Below are positions 17,899 through 27,842 of a stretch of DNA of 64,000 nt, in pieces. This DNA comes from Bradyrhizobium ontarionense. GTDB lineage: Bacteria > Pseudomonadota > Alphaproteobacteria > Rhizobiales > Xanthobacteraceae. The stretch spans positions 310,001 to 374,000 of the forward strand of contig NZ_CP088156.1 of assembly GCF_021088345.1 (NCBI RefSeq), read 5' to 3'. Numbering within the stretch: the first letter of the stretch is position 1; the number at the start of each line of letters is the position of its first letter. The notes under the pieces were generated by a model. The model worked only from the letters and a program-made list of their open reading frames with translations. It did not search any database and was not told the origin of the DNA. The position numbers and the translations under genes are program-made.

Positions 17899-18753
17899 AT
17901 GCATCCAAAACCCAGCTTTCTCGTCGGCCTGATCGGCAGCGGCATCGCGGCGTCTCGCACGCCGCCCATGCACGAAGCGGCCGCCGACGCCGCTGGCATC
18001 CGCTATCTCTACAAGAAGATCGATCTGACCGAGTTGAACCTAGGGGTCGAAGCGTTGCCGGAATTGCTCACGGCCGCAAGGCGGCTTGGCTTTGACGGAT
18101 TGAATGTGACCCATCCCTGCAAGCAGGCGATCATTCCATTGTTGGACGAGCTTTCGCCTGACGCGGAGACGCTTGGTGCCGTGAACACCGTGGTCGTCAG
18201 GAATGGTCGAATGACCGGCCATAACACCGACTGGTTCGGTTTTGCCGAGAATTTTCGCCGCAACATGCAAGGTGCACCACTCGGTCGCGTCGTGCAATTC
18301 GGTGCAGGCGGCGCGGGCGCAGCGGTTGCTTTCGCGCTCATGAAGCTTGGCGTGCAGGAACTGACCATCATAGACGTCGACTTGGCCAAGGCGCAGAGCG
18401 TAGTCGACGGCTTGTCCCCTCGATTTGTAGACGGGCGCTTGAGGGCCGGCCAGGATGTCGCAGCGGCCGTGGCTGCCGCAGACGGAATTGTAAACGCGAC
18501 GCCGATCGGCATGGACAAGTATCCGGGAACGCCGCTGCCGCTGGCGATGCTGCGTTCCAGGCTCTGGGTCGCTGAGATCATCTACTTCCCCCTCGAGACC
18601 GCGCTGCTGCGCGCGGCGCGTACCCTCGGCTGCCGCACGGTCGATGGTGGCGGAATGGCGATCTTCCAGGGCACCGAAGCATTCCGCCTGTTCACGGGCG
18701 TCTCGCCTGATCCAGACGTCTTCTTCGCAACTTTCGCATCCCTGGGAGGGTGA
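17899..18753 (+). CDS. Quinate/shikimate dehydrogenase, QsuD-like
   Basis: This 284-residue paralogue of the preceding enzyme belongs to the distinct branch resembling Corynebacterium QsuD: LIGSGIAASRTPPMHEA at the N-terminus (SRTPxMHE where AroE has SxSPxxHN), LNVTHPCKQAIIPL with the catalytic lysine, GHNTDWFGF with the aspartate, and FGAGGAGAAVAFAL. After it, IIDVDLAKAQ places an aspartate where an NAD-preferring enzyme needs it. Such enzymes oxidise quinate to 3-dehydroquinate and shikimate to dehydroshikimate. With AroQ downstream, it makes a quinate-like catabolic pathway plausible. Confidence 0.9.
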   Translation: MHPKPSFLVGLIGSGIAASRTPPMHEAAADAAGIRYLYKKIDLTELNLGVEALPELLTAARRLGFDGLNVTHPCKQAIIPLLDELSPDAETLGAVNTVVVRNGRMTGHNTDWFGFAENFRRNMQGAPLGRVVQFGAGGAGAAVAFALMKLGVQELTIIDVDLAKAQSVVDGLSPRFVDGRLRAGQDVAAAVAAADGIVNATPIGMDKYPGTPLPLAMLRSRLWVAEIIYFPLETALLRAARTLGCRTVDGGGMAIFQGTEAFRLFTGVSPDPDVFFATFASLGG

Positions 18754-18804
18754 CACCCGGCCGATGGGCGAGCGGCACTCACAACGCCCGAGAGGAAACG
18801 CAAG

Positions 18805-19473
18805 ATGGGCTACACGCTCGATTTCTCGGTGGTTTGGTACGCAATGCCCGCGCTGCTGTGGGGATGCGTGGGGACGTTGGGTTTGGCGCTTGCTGGCATG
18901 ACGCTCGCCATGATGATCGGCGTCGCGGGCGTCGCGGCCCGCGATGCGAAGTCGGCCTGGTTGCGCGCCATCGTGATCGGCTTCGTCGAGATCGTGCGCA
19001 ATACGCCGTTCCTGGTGCAGATCTTCTTTCTGTTCTTTGCACTGCCGCTCGTCGGGTTGAAGCTCAATCCGACCGCCACCGCCATTATCGCACTCGGTGT
19101 GAACGGAGGCGCGTACGCCATCGAGATCATCCGCGGCGGCGTGCAATCGATTCACAAAGGGCAAATCGAGGCCGGCTACGCGCTCGGACTGCACAAAGGG
19201 CAGGTATTCCGTTCCATCGTACTCAAGCCCGCGCTTCGCGCGATCTATCCCTCGCTCACCGGGCAGTTCATCATGCTGACGCTGACCTCGTCGATCTGTT
19301 CGGCTGTGTCCGCCTATGAATTGACGTCGGTTGCGCAGCGCATCGAAAGCGACACATTCCGCAGCTTCGAGGTCTATTTCTTCGTCACTTTCCTCTACCT
19401 CGCGATCTCCTGGCTGCTGATGTCGGGCTTCGCAATCATCTCCCACCGCTTCTTCTCATATCCGACGCGCTGA
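18805..19473 (+). CDS. Polar amino-acid-type ABC transporter permease (first)
   Basis: This 222-residue inner-membrane protein of the His/Glu/Gln/Arg/opine permease family has about five hydrophobic helices. It carries the EAA loop that docks to the ATPase (IEAGYALGLHKGQVFRSIVL, then PALRAIYPSLTGQFI). The ATG at 18805 follows GAGAGGAAA. It pairs with the next gene to form a heterodimeric channel. In this operon the substrate may be a carboxylated cyclic compound rather than an amino acid. Confidence 0.93.
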   Translation: MGYTLDFSVVWYAMPALLWGCVGTLGLALAGMTLAMMIGVAGVAARDAKSAWLRAIVIGFVEIVRNTPFLVQIFFLFFALPLVGLKLNPTATAIIALGVNGGAYAIEIIRGGVQSIHKGQIEAGYALGLHKGQVFRSIVLKPALRAIYPSLTGQFIMLTLTSSICSAVSAYELTSVAQRIESDTFRSFEVYFFVTFLYLAISWLLMSGFAIISHRFFSYPTR

Positions 19474-19483
19474 GGAGCAGATC

Positions 19484-20140
19484 ATGACACCGCAGTTCGG
19501 TCTTCCGGAGTTCGGCTTCCTCCTGCGTGGTCTGCAATGGACGGTGCTGCTGACGCTGGTTGCATTCGTCGGTGGCTGTACCGCCGGCCTGATCGTCGCA
19601 CTGTTGCGCACCTGCGGTCGCACGACCGTGGAATGGATGGTCCGGATCTATATCGGAATCTTCCAGGGGACACCGCTGCTGCTGCAACTGTTCGTGGTGT
19701 ACTATGGCTTAGCGCTCCTCGGATTGAAGCTGTCAGCATTCGTTGCGGTCGCGATCGGGTTCACCGTCAACGCCTCGGCTTTTCTGGGCGAGATCTGGCG
19801 CGGCGCAATCCAGGCCGTGCCTCGCGGTCAGACCGAGGCCGCAATGGCGCTCGGTCTGCATTACTCGTCGCGCATGCGCGACATCGTGCTGCCGCAAGCC
19901 ATTCGCATCGCGCTGCCGGCGACCATCGGCTATCTCGTGCAGCTCATCAAGGGCACCTCGCTCGCTGCCATCGTCGGCTTCATCGAACTCGCCCGCGCCG
20001 GTCAAATCATATCGAACCAGACCTACCAGCCGCTGCTCGTCTTCGGTGTGGTCGGCGCGATGTATTTCATCCTCTGCTGGCCACTCTCATGGTGGGGCAG
20101 TCGGGTGGAGGCCAGGCTCGCCCTGGCCGGTCAAAGGTAG
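19484..20140 (+). CDS. Polar amino-acid-type ABC transporter permease (second)
   Basis: This 218-residue membrane protein belongs to the same family as its neighbour, with the EAA loop TEAAMALGLHYSSRMRDIVL followed by PQAIRIALPATIGYLVQLIK. The family-typical GTPLLLQLFVVYYGL lies in the N-terminal third. It starts ten bases after the first permease. The two permeases with the binding protein and ATPase behind them make a complete importer. Confidence 0.93.
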   Translation: MTPQFGLPEFGFLLRGLQWTVLLTLVAFVGGCTAGLIVALLRTCGRTTVEWMVRIYIGIFQGTPLLLQLFVVYYGLALLGLKLSAFVAVAIGFTVNASAFLGEIWRGAIQAVPRGQTEAAMALGLHYSSRMRDIVLPQAIRIALPATIGYLVQLIKGTSLAAIVGFIELARAGQIISNQTYQPLLVFGVVGAMYFILCWPLSWWGSRVEARLALAGQR

Positions 20141-20191
20141 GTTCGGCGCACCTACTCAATCAAACACAGCCATCACCAGGAGGAGATACTC

Positions 20192-21019
20192 ATGTTGTTT
20201 TCGCTCAATCGCCGCCAGTTCGGCATTGCGCTGCTGACGCTGTCTGCCATCGTTGCCGCAGGCGGCTCGCAGGCGGGCACTCTGGAGGACGTGAAGAAGA
20301 AGGGCGTCGTCGTCATCGGCATTCAGGGCGATAATCCGCCCTGGGGCTATGTCGATAGCTCAGGAAAGCAGGACGGAATCGATGCCGACATGGGGCGCGC
20401 CTTCGCTGAATATCTCGGCGTGAAGGCCGAGTTCGTCCCGCTGGCGGTGGCCAATCGTATTCCGGCGCTGACCACAGGCCGCGTAGACATTCTGTTCGCG
20501 ACGATGGCCATGCTGCCCGAGCGCGCGAAGGCGGTACAATATTCCAAACCATATGTTGCCAACGAGATTACCCTTGTCGCTGCCCAGGCAACGCCGATCA
20601 ACAGCAATGCCGATATGGGCAAATATGTCATCGGCGTCCCGCGCTCCTCCACGCAAGATACTCAGGTTACCAACAACGCCCCGTCGGGCACCGAGATCCG
20701 CAGATTCGACGATGACGCGGCCACGATCCAGGCACTGCTCTCCGGCCAGGTCCAGGCCGTCGGTGCGAACTTGTTCTACCCGCAGCGTCTGAACGCCGCA
20801 AAGCCGGAACTTGGGTTCGAGCCCAAGCTTCACTTCACCGCTTTGTACAACGGGGCCTGCACGCGCCTGGGAGAGAAGGAGTGGAACGAGACGGCGAACA
20901 AATTCATCGACCAGATCAAGTCTAACGGCAAGTTGGCCGGTTTCTACGCAAAGTGGATGAAGGTGGCGGTGCCGACCTTCCCCGACTCGATCCCCGGCGT
21001 TCCGTTCACAGTTCAATAA
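20192..21019 (+). CDS. Periplasmic substrate-binding protein of the ABC importer
   Basis: This 275-residue family 3 solute-binding protein starts with an export signal: [20 protein letters not shown], ending in a likely AxA-type cleavage near residue 28. The twin arginine followed by x-F suggests Tat export, which is unusual for this family but possible. The mature part starts with the type II fold typical of amino-acid-binding proteins ([17 protein letters not shown], then [20 protein letters not shown]). The arginine usually binding the substrate carboxylate is probably the one in PERAKAV. It delivers substrate to the two permeases upstream. Confidence 0.92.
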   Translation: MLFSLNRRQFGIALLTLSAIVAAGGSQAGTLEDVKKKGVVVIGIQGDNPPWGYVDSSGKQDGIDADMGRAFAEYLGVKAEFVPLAVANRIPALTTGRVDILFATMAMLPERAKAVQYSKPYVANEITLVAAQATPINSNADMGKYVIGVPRSSTQDTQVTNNAPSGTEIRRFDDDAATIQALLSGQVQAVGANLFYPQRLNAAKPELGFEPKLHFTALYNGACTRLGEKEWNETANKFIDQIKSNGKLAGFYAKWMKVAVPTFPDSIPGVPFTVQ

Positions 21020-21081
21020 TCACTGCAAGCGGCCGACGCGCTGGGCGCGTTGGCCGCCGTCCGATAGCGGAGGCCGAATCC

Positions 21082-21828
21082 ATGCAGGACAAGATCCTGA
21101 TCGAAATGAAGGGCGTTCAGAAGTGGTACGGCGGGTACCAGGCCCTCCGCAACGTTGATCTTACTGTGCGCAGAGGCGAAAAGATCGTGCTCTGCGGTCC
21201 GTCCGGTTCGGGCAAGTCGACGCTGATACGCTGTATCAACCGCCTCGAGGCGATCCAGCAGGGTGGTATCGTGGTGAACGGTCATCGGTTGGACGACAGC
21301 ATCAAAGCCATCGATGTCGTACGTCAGGACGTCGGCATGGTCTTTCAGAGCTTCAACCTTTTTCCGCATATGACGGTCTTGCAGAACTGCATGCTCGCCC
21401 CCATTCGCGCGCGCCGCATCAGCAAGACCGAGGCGAAGGCGACCGCGCAAAAATATCTCGAGCGGGTGCGCATTGGTGATCAGGCCGAGAAGTATCCGGC
21501 TCAGCTCTCGGGCGGTCAGCAGCAACGTGTCGCGATCGCGCGTGCGCTCTGCATGCAGCCCAAGGTGATGCTGTTTGACGAACCGACCTCGGCTCTCGAT
21601 CCGGAAATGGTCAAGGAAGTGCTCGATACGATGATCGGCCTCGCCAACGACGGCATGACCATGATTTGCGTTACCCACGAGATGGGTTTTGCCCGCCAGG
21701 TTGCCGACCGTGTCATCTTCATGGCTGGAGGGCAGATCATCGAAGAAGGCGCGCCCAACGCTTTCTTCCGCAATCCGCAGCACGCCCGCACCAGGCAGTT
21801 CCTTGGAGAGATTCTTGCCCATCACTGA
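21082..21828 (+). CDS. Amino-acid-type ABC transporter ATP-binding protein (GlnQ/HisP-like)
   Basis: This 248-residue ATPase contains Walker [10 protein letters not shown]-loop [11 protein letters not shown], signature [15 protein letters not shown], Walker [15 protein letters not shown] and H-loop CVTHEMGFA, all in standard spacing. The sequence matches the GlnQ/ArtP/HisP group that works with HEAAT permeases. It energises the importer encoded just upstream. ATG 21082 is the first start after the binding-protein gene; upstream in-frame codons belong to the spacer. Confidence 0.95.
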   Translation: MQDKILIEMKGVQKWYGGYQALRNVDLTVRRGEKIVLCGPSGSGKSTLIRCINRLEAIQQGGIVVNGHRLDDSIKAIDVVRQDVGMVFQSFNLFPHMTVLQNCMLAPIRARRISKTEAKATAQKYLERVRIGDQAEKYPAQLSGGQQQRVAIARALCMQPKVMLFDEPTSALDPEMVKEVLDTMIGLANDGMTMICVTHEMGFARQVADRVIFMAGGQIIEEGAPNAFFRNPQHARTRQFLGEILAHH

Positions 21829-21841
21829 ACGGAGTTCTTCC

Positions 21842-22291
21842 ATGAGTCGTCTTGTCTACGTCCTGAACGGGCCAAATCTCAATTTGCTCGGCAAGCGCCA
21901 GCCCGACATCTATGGCCACGAGACGCTTGCGGATGTGGAGCGAGATTGTCGGGGGCTAGCCACGGAGCTCGCGCTGGAGATGCGCTTTCACCAGTCGAAC
22001 AGAGAATACGAGCTGATCGATTGGATCCACGAGGCGCGCGAGACGGCTGCCGGTATCGTGATGAATCCTGCAGCTTTCACCCATACGTCGATCGCCATCC
22101 TGGATGCTCTGAACACGTTCGAGGGTACAGTGATCGAGGTGCACATTTCCAACGTGCACAAACGCGAGGAATTCCGCCACCACTCGTTCGTTTCCAAACG
22201 AGCTGATGGCGTCATAGCAGGCTTCGGCACTCAGGGTTATCTGCTCGGCTTGCGTCGTGTTGCCAAGTTGCTTGATGAGAAGAAGGGATAG
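21842..22291 (+). CDS. aroQ: Type II 3-dehydroquinate dehydratase
   Basis: This 149-residue dodecameric-type enzyme dehydrates 3-dehydroquinate to 3-dehydroshikimate. Signatures: [19 protein letters not shown] with the catalytic Arg and Tyr, [17 protein letters not shown] with the substrate-binding Asn and His region, and [18 protein letters not shown]. Its place thirteen bases after the ABC ATPase, in an operon with a QsuD-like dehydrogenase, argues for a catabolic quinate/shikimate role. The dehydroshikimate dehydratase that would give protocatechuate is not in the window. Confidence 0.95.
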   Translation: MSRLVYVLNGPNLNLLGKRQPDIYGHETLADVERDCRGLATELALEMRFHQSNREYELIDWIHEARETAAGIVMNPAAFTHTSIAILDALNTFEGTVIEVHISNVHKREEFRHHSFVSKRADGVIAGFGTQGYLLGLRRVAKLLDEKKG

Positions 22292-22297
22292 TATCGT

Positions 22298-23332
22298 ATG
22301 AGTGCCCCCGTCCGCCTGTCAGTGATGGGAGCGGGTCTCATCGGCAAGCGACATATTGAGCACATTCTCGCACGGCCGGAGGCGGCACTATCGTCGATCG
22401 TCGATCCGATGCCGGCGGCACGAGAGTTGGCGGTATCGCTGAAGGTGGACTGGTTTCCGTCCTTTCGGGACTTGGTCTCGGAAAATCGGCCGGAGGGGGT
22501 GGTTATCGCCACCCCCAACCAGATGCACGTGGCGAACGGCATGGATTGCATTGCTGCGGGCATTCCGGCGCTGATCGAAAAGCCGTTAGCGGATGACGTC
22601 GTGGCTGCACAGGCGTTGGTCGAAGCCTCCGAGCGGGCGGGCGTGCCGCTGCTCACCGGCCACCACCGCCGCCACAACCCGATGATCCAGCGCGCCAAGG
22701 CGGAGATCGACAGCGGCCGGCTCGGTCAGATCATATCCGTGCATGGCATGTTCTGGCTGATCAAGCCGGACGATTATTTCGAAGTGTCCTGGCGCCGCGA
22801 AAAAGGGGCGGGCCCTGTTTTCCTAAATCTCATCCACGATGTCGACCTGCTGCGGTACTTGTGTGGGGATATCGTGGGGGTACAGGCTGCGCAATCCAAT
22901 CGACTGCGTGGAAATGCGGTTGAAGAGACGGCGGTGATCATCCTGCACTTCGCCTCCGGCACGCTGGGAACGGTCAATGTCTCCGATGCCATCCAGTCGC
23001 CCTGGAGCTGGGAATTCACTGCTGGTGAGAATCCAGCCTATAGCCATACGCGGGAGACTTGCTACCAGATCGGCGGCACCAAGGCTTCGCTGGCTATTCC
23101 GCAACTCGATCTATGGCATCACCCAAGCAAGGCTAGCTGGTGGGCGCCGATCGAGCGCGAGCGGCTGAGGTACGAGAAGGAAGACCCGCTCGGGCTGCAG
23201 ATCGCCAATTTCTGCGGAGTCGTCCGCAGTACGGCCGAGCCTGTGGTGAGCGGGCGTGAAGGGCTGAAAACCCTCAGAGTGATCGAGGCGGTTAAACGCG
23301 CGGCGGAAACTGGAGATTTCGTATCGGTCTGA
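22298..23332 (+). CDS. Gfo/Idh/MocA-family oxidoreductase
   Basis: This 344-residue NAD(P)-dependent dehydrogenase has the Rossmann motif VMGAGLIGKRHIEHI, the family EKP motif (PALIEKPLADD) whose lysine is catalytic, and an alpha/beta C-terminal domain with IHDVDLLRYLCG, where the His-Asp pair sits at the usual substrate histidine position. It starts six bases after aroQ and ends the operon. It probably oxidises a hydroxyl on a cyclic polyol acid; related enzymes act on inositols, quinate-like acids and sugars. About 110 bases after its stop the RND genes converge from the other strand. Confidence 0.9.
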   Translation: MSAPVRLSVMGAGLIGKRHIEHILARPEAALSSIVDPMPAARELAVSLKVDWFPSFRDLVSENRPEGVVIATPNQMHVANGMDCIAAGIPALIEKPLADDVVAAQALVEASERAGVPLLTGHHRRHNPMIQRAKAEIDSGRLGQIISVHGMFWLIKPDDYFEVSWRREKGAGPVFLNLIHDVDLLRYLCGDIVGVQAAQSNRLRGNAVEETAVIILHFASGTLGTVNVSDAIQSPWSWEFTAGENPAYSHTRETCYQIGGTKASLAIPQLDLWHHPSKASWWAPIERERLRYEKEDPLGLQIANFCGVVRSTAEPVVSGREGLKTLRVIEAVKRAAETGDFVSV

Positions 23333-23446
23333 AATTCGCAAGCTCGCTTTTCATTTGGAAACAACCGCCAAGCTATTGACATTACTAGGGCGGAATTCTG
23401 CGCTTTTTTCCAAACGCGGATTGAAATCATTGAATAATCAAACTGA

Positions 23447-26400
23447 TTATTCCGCCGCTTCCTTGACCGGGTCGGGCGCCGCGGTGTCGGTCTCGTGATC
23501 GATGTGCGCGCGGCCCCAGCGCGAGAAGGCGTTGTTGACCTTGTCGAGATAGAGATAGATCACCGGCGTCGTGAACAGGGTCAGCATCTGGCTGACGATC
23601 AGGCCGCCGACCATCGCGTAGCCGAGCGGCTGGCGGATCTCCGACCCGGTGCCGTTGCCGAGCATCAAGGGCACGCCGCCGAGCAGCGCGGCCATGGTGG
23701 TCATCATGATCGGACGGAAGCGGAGCAGCGCCGCCTGGCGGATCGACTGCTCCGGCGCCAGATGCTGGTCGCGCTCGGCTGCGATCGCGAAGTCGACCAT
23801 CATGATGCCGTTCTTCTTCACGATGCCGATCAGCAGAATGACACCGATCAAGGCAATAAGGCTGAAGTCGTAGCCGAACGCCATCAGGATCGCGAGCGCG
23901 CCGACACCGGCCGAGGGTAGCGTCGACAGAATCGTGATCGGGTGGATGTAGCTCTCGTAGAGGATGCCGAGGATCAGATAGACCACGACCAGGGCCGCGA
24001 GGATCAGGAGCGGCACGGTCGACAGCGACTGCTGGAACGCCTGCGCCGTACCCTGGAAGCTCGAATTCAGCGTCGACGGCGCGCCGATCTCGACCATGGC
24101 GCGCTGCACCGCGTCGGTGGCCTGGCCGAGGGCTATGCCCTGGGCGAGGTTGAAGCTGATCGTGATCGACGGGAACTGGCCCTGGTGGCTGATCGACAGC
24201 GGCCGCACGGGCACCGTGGTCCAGCTGGCGAAGGTGGACAGCGGCACCTGGTCGCCGGTCGTCGGCGACTTCACATAGAGCTTGTTCAACGTGTCGAGAT
24301 TGCCCTGCAGCTCGGGCAGGATCTCCAGGATCACGCGATAGGAGTTCAGCTGGGTGAAGTACTGCGCGACCTGCCGTTGGCCGAAGGCGTCATAGAGCGT
24401 GTCGTCGATCAGCTGCGGCGAGATGCCATAGCGCGAGGCGGTGTCGCGGTTGATGACGAGCTGCACGGTGGTGCCGTCGGCCTGCTGGTCGGTGGCGACG
24501 TCGCGCAGCTGCGGCAGCGAGCGCATCTTCTCCAGGACCTTGGGCGCCCACTCGTTGAGCTCGGCGACATTGGGATCCTGCAGCGTGAACTCGAACTGGG
24601 TGCGGGACGGGCGGCCGCCGAGCCGGATGTCCTGCGCCGCCTGCATGTAGAGGCGCGCGCCCTCAACCTTTTCGAGCTGCGGCCTGAGGCGCGCAATGAT
24701 CTGTTGTGCCGTCGCGGAGCGCTCCTCGCGCGGCTTCAGCGTGATGAACATGTTGCCGTTGTTGCCGGCGCGGCCGGAGCCGCCGATGTTCATGGCGATG
24801 CTGGCGACGTCATGATCGGCCATCACGATCTTGGCCAGCGCCTCCTGGCGCGACTGCATCGCCTGGAACGAGATGTCCTGCGAGGCTTCGGAGGTCGCGG
24901 TGATCAGGCCGACGTCCTGCTGCGGAAAGAAGCCCTTCGGGATCAGGATGAACAGGTAGACCGACAGGCCGAGGGTGGCGAAGAACACCATCAGGGTGAC
25001 TAATCTCCAGCGCAGGGCGAGATCGAGACCCTTCTCATAGGCGCGCAGCAGCGCGTCGAACGCGGCTTCGCTCCACTGGTAGAACTTGCCGTGCTGGGCG
25101 GCGTGCTCGTTGCGCAGGAAGCGCGAGGCCATCATCGGCGTCAGCGTCAGCGAGACGATCATCGAGACGAAGATGGTCATCGCCAAGGTCACCGCGAATT
25201 CGCGGAACAGGCGGCCGATGATGCCGCCCATCAGCAGCAGCGGGATCAGCACCGCGACCAGCGAGATCGAGATCGAGACGATGGTGAAGCCGATCTCCTT
25301 GGCGCCCTTGTAGGCGGCGGCCATCGGCGATTCGCCTTCCTCGACGTAGCGCGAGATGTTCTCGAGCATCACGATGGCGTCGTCGACCACGAAGCCCACC
25401 GCGATCGTCAGTGCCATCAGCGACAGGTTGTCGAGCGTGTAGCCGACCCCCCACATCATCGCGCAGGCACCGAGCAGCGCCAGCGGCACCGTGATGGTCG
25501 GGATCACCGTGGCCCAGAAGCTGCGCAGGAAGACGAAGATCACCATCACCACCAGGAAGATGGTCAGGATCAGCGTGAACTGGACGTCCTCGACCGCGGC
25601 GCGGATGGTCGTGGTGCGGTCGGAGATCAGGTCGATCTTGATCGCGGGCGGGATCGCTGCGACCAGCCGCGGCAGCAGCGACTTGATGCGATCGACGGTC
25701 TCGATGACGTTGGCGCCCGGCTGCTTGAAGATCACCAGGAACACGCCGCGCTGGCCGTTGGCCCAGGCCGCCTGCTTGGCATCCTCGGCCGCCGTCACGG
25801 CCTTGCCGATGTCGCGGATGCGCAGCGGACCGCCGTTACGGTAGGCGATGATGACGTCGTTCCAGTCCTTCGACTCGGTGAGCTGGTCGTTGGCGTAGAT
25901 CGTGTAGGCGCGCCGCTCGCCGTCGATGTTGCCCTTGGGCGCGTCGACCGTGGTGATCGCGATCTGGCTGCGCACGTCCTCCATCGACAGGCCCTTGGCG
26001 ACGAGCTTGGCCGGATCGATCTGGATGCGGATGGATGGCTTCTGCTGGCCGCCGATGATCACCTGGGCGACGCCTGCGATCTGGCTGATCTGCTGGGCGA
26101 GGCCGGCGTCGACCGCGTCGCTGACCGTGGTCAGCGGCAGGGTCTCCGAGGTCGCGGACAACAGCAGGATCGGTGAATCAGCCGGATTGACCTTGCGATA
26201 GGTCGGCGGCGATGGAAGGTTCTTCGGCAGCTGGCCGGAGGCGGCGTTGATCGCGCCCTGGACGTCGTTGGCAGCGCCGTCGATGTTGCGGTTGAGGTCG
26301 AACTGGATCGTGATCGCGGCGGTGCCCAGGTAGCTGGTCGAGGTCATCTGAGCGATGCCGGGAATCTGGGCGAACTGCCGTTCCAGCGGCTGGGCGACCG

Positions 26401-26593
26401 ACGTCGCCATGGTCTCCGGGCTTCCACCCGGCAGGTTGGCCGTCACCTGGATCGTCGGGAAGTCGACCTGCGGCAGCGGCGCGACCGGCAGCAGCGGATA
26501 GGCGACGAGGCCGATGAAGAGGATGCCCGCCATCAGCAGCGATGTGCCGATGGGGTATTTGATGAAGGGTGCCGAGATGCCGCCGCCGTTCAT
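23447..26593 (-). CDS. RND multidrug efflux permease (MdtB/MdtC-like)
   Basis: This 1048-residue inner-membrane proton antiporter of the hydrophobe/amphiphile efflux family has the expected length, with helix 1 at the N-terminus (PIGTSLLMAGILFIGLVAYP), two large periplasmic loops, and the TM4 proton-relay pair of aspartates in VGFVVDDAIVMLEN. Both halves carry the family duplications. The sequence resembles MdtB/MdtC more than AcrB. Its start overlaps the stop of the adaptor gene (ATGA), so the two are made together. No outer-membrane factor gene is adjacent, so a TolC-like protein from elsewhere is needed. Confidence 0.95.
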   Translation of the reverse strand: MNGGGISAPFIKYPIGTSLLMAGILFIGLVAYPLLPVAPLPQVDFPTIQVTANLPGGSPETMATSVAQPLERQFAQIPGIAQMTSTSYLGTAAITIQFDLNRNIDGAANDVQGAINAASGQLPKNLPSPPTYRKVNPADSPILLLSATSETLPLTTVSDAVDAGLAQQISQIAGVAQVIIGGQQKPSIRIQIDPAKLVAKGLSMEDVRSQIAITTVDAPKGNIDGERRAYTIYANDQLTESKDWNDVIIAYRNGGPLRIRDIGKAVTAAEDAKQAAWANGQRGVFLVIFKQPGANVIETVDRIKSLLPRLVAAIPPAIKIDLISDRTTTIRAAVEDVQFTLILTIFLVVMVIFVFLRSFWATVIPTITVPLALLGACAMMWGVGYTLDNLSLMALTIAVGFVVDDAIVMLENISRYVEEGESPMAAAYKGAKEIGFTIVSISISLVAVLIPLLLMGGIIGRLFREFAVTLAMTIFVSMIVSLTLTPMMASRFLRNEHAAQHGKFYQWSEAAFDALLRAYEKGLDLALRWRLVTLMVFFATLGLSVYLFILIPKGFFPQQDVGLITATSEASQDISFQAMQSRQEALAKIVMADHDVASIAMNIGGSGRAGNNGNMFITLKPREERSATAQQIIARLRPQLEKVEGARLYMQAAQDIRLGGRPSRTQFEFTLQDPNVAELNEWAPKVLEKMRSLPQLRDVATDQQADGTTVQLVINRDTASRYGISPQLIDDTLYDAFGQRQVAQYFTQLNSYRVILEILPELQGNLDTLNKLYVKSPTTGDQVPLSTFASWTTVPVRPLSISHQGQFPSITISFNLAQGIALGQATDAVQRAMVEIGAPSTLNSSFQGTAQAFQQSLSTVPLLILAALVVVYLILGILYESYIHPITILSTLPSAGVGALAILMAFGYDFSLIALIGVILLIGIVKKNGIMMVDFAIAAERDQHLAPEQSIRQAALLRFRPIMMTTMAALLGGVPLMLGNGTGSEIRQPLGYAMVGGLIVSQMLTLFTTPVIYLYLDKVNNAFSRWGRAHIDHETDTAAPDPVKEAAE

Positions 26594-27759
26594 TCCGCCC
26601 GGACCTTAGCTGGCGCCGGGTCCGAACTGGCCACCGCGGTGGTCACGACCGATCCTGGCTGCACTTTGAACTGACCGCCGGTGATCACCTGCTGGCCCGG
26701 CGTGAGGCCTTCTTCCACGACAGTACGGCCATCGAACGAGACGCCCACCTTCACCTTGCGCAACTCGGCCTTGCTGTCCGGGCTCACCGTGTATGAGTAA
26801 AGCCCGCTGGTCGAGTGTTGGACCGCGTCGTCAGGAACCACCGTGGCGTCCTTCAGGGTCCGCACCAGCAGCCGCGTCGACACCGACTGCCCGGGCCAGA
26901 GCACGTGCTCCTTGTTGTCGAACACCGCCTTCAGGCGGATTGTTCCGCTGGTCGTGTCGACCTGGTTGTTCACGACCATGAGCTTGCCTTCGGCTAGCTG
27001 CTTCTTGCCGTCGGTGGAGAACGCGATCACCTTCAGGGGAGCGACCTTCTGCGCCTCGTTGATGTAGGGCAGCTGCTCCTCCGGCGCGGTGAAGATGACC
27101 GCGATCGGCTCGATTTGCGCGATCGAGACGACGCCGGTCTGGGTCGATGCGTTGACGATGTTTCCGACATCGACCTGACGTAGGCCGGCCACGCCGGAGA
27201 TCGGCGCCTTGACCTGGGTGTAATCGAGCTGAGTCTGGGCGTTGGAGATCGCGGCCTCGTCGGACGCAATCTGTGCCGTGAGCTGCGCCACGGTGGCGCG
27301 CTGGGTATCGGTCTGCTGCCGCGTCGCGAACTCGCCGAGCTTGGTGAAGCGCTGCAGATCGAGATTGGCGTTGTTGAGGTTGGCTTCGTCCTGCGCCCGC
27401 TTGGCCTTGGCCTGATCGAGCGCGGCCTGGAAGGACCGCGGATCGATCTCGACCAGCAGGTCGCCCTGGTTCACGAGCTGGCCTTCGGTAAAGGCGATCT
27501 TGTCGATCTGGCCGTCGACGCGGGTGCGGACCTGGACGGTGTTGAAGCCCTGCACGGTGCCGAGGCCGGTCAGGAAGACCGGGAAGTCGGCCTTCTCGAC
27601 CGGGACGGCCGAGACCCGAACGGCCGGTGGCCGGTTCGATTTCTTCGCCGCCGTCTTCTTCGCCGCGTCAGCGTCCTGATAACGCTGCCATCCGTAATAG
27701 CCGGTACCGCCGAGCGCTGCGACCAGCAGGATCCAACCGATGGTTCGTGATGTCTTCAT
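26590..27759 (-). CDS. RND efflux periplasmic adaptor (MFP/HlyD family)
   Basis: This 389-residue membrane-fusion protein starts at ATG 27759 with a single N-terminal anchor (TIGWILLVAALGGTGYYGW), then the lipoyl halves (VRTRVDGQIDKIAFTEGQLV and QVKAPISGVAGLRQVDVGNI) around an alpha-hairpin rich in Gln/Ala, a beta-barrel, and a C-terminal domain with a Pro/Ala tail. It links the permease to an outer-membrane channel. The frame is open 74 codons further upstream, but that part crosses the divergent promoter and the MarR start. Confidence 0.94.
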   Translation of the reverse strand: MKTSRTIGWILLVAALGGTGYYGWQRYQDADAAKKTAAKKSNRPPAVRVSAVPVEKADFPVFLTGLGTVQGFNTVQVRTRVDGQIDKIAFTEGQLVNQGDLLVEIDPRSFQAALDQAKAKRAQDEANLNNANLDLQRFTKLGEFATRQQTDTQRATVAQLTAQIASDEAAISNAQTQLDYTQVKAPISGVAGLRQVDVGNIVNASTQTGVVSIAQIEPIAVIFTAPEEQLPYINEAQKVAPLKVIAFSTDGKKQLAEGKLMVVNNQVDTTSGTIRLKAVFDNKEHVLWPGQSVSTRLLVRTLKDATVVPDDAVQHSTSGLYSYTVSPDSKAELRKVKVGVSFDGRTVVEEGLTPGQQVITGGQFKVQPGSVVTTAVASSDPAPAKVRAE

Positions 27760-27842
27760 GGTGGCCCATATGCTGAGACGGACAGGATAACCGGTCTTTA
27801 AAACCATTCCCAGCGCGCCAGATATAGTATGCACGCACTTAA

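Noticed and set aside
17056..18753. Tandem dehydrogenases as a simple recent duplication
   Set aside because: They belong to different branches (AroE-type and QsuD-type) with different N-terminal and cofactor motifs, so they were brought together rather than copied in place.
23942..26176. Long plus-strand frames (353 and 361 codons) inside the RND gene
   Set aside because: Antisense of a conserved 1048-residue efflux permease; compositionally biased, no motifs.
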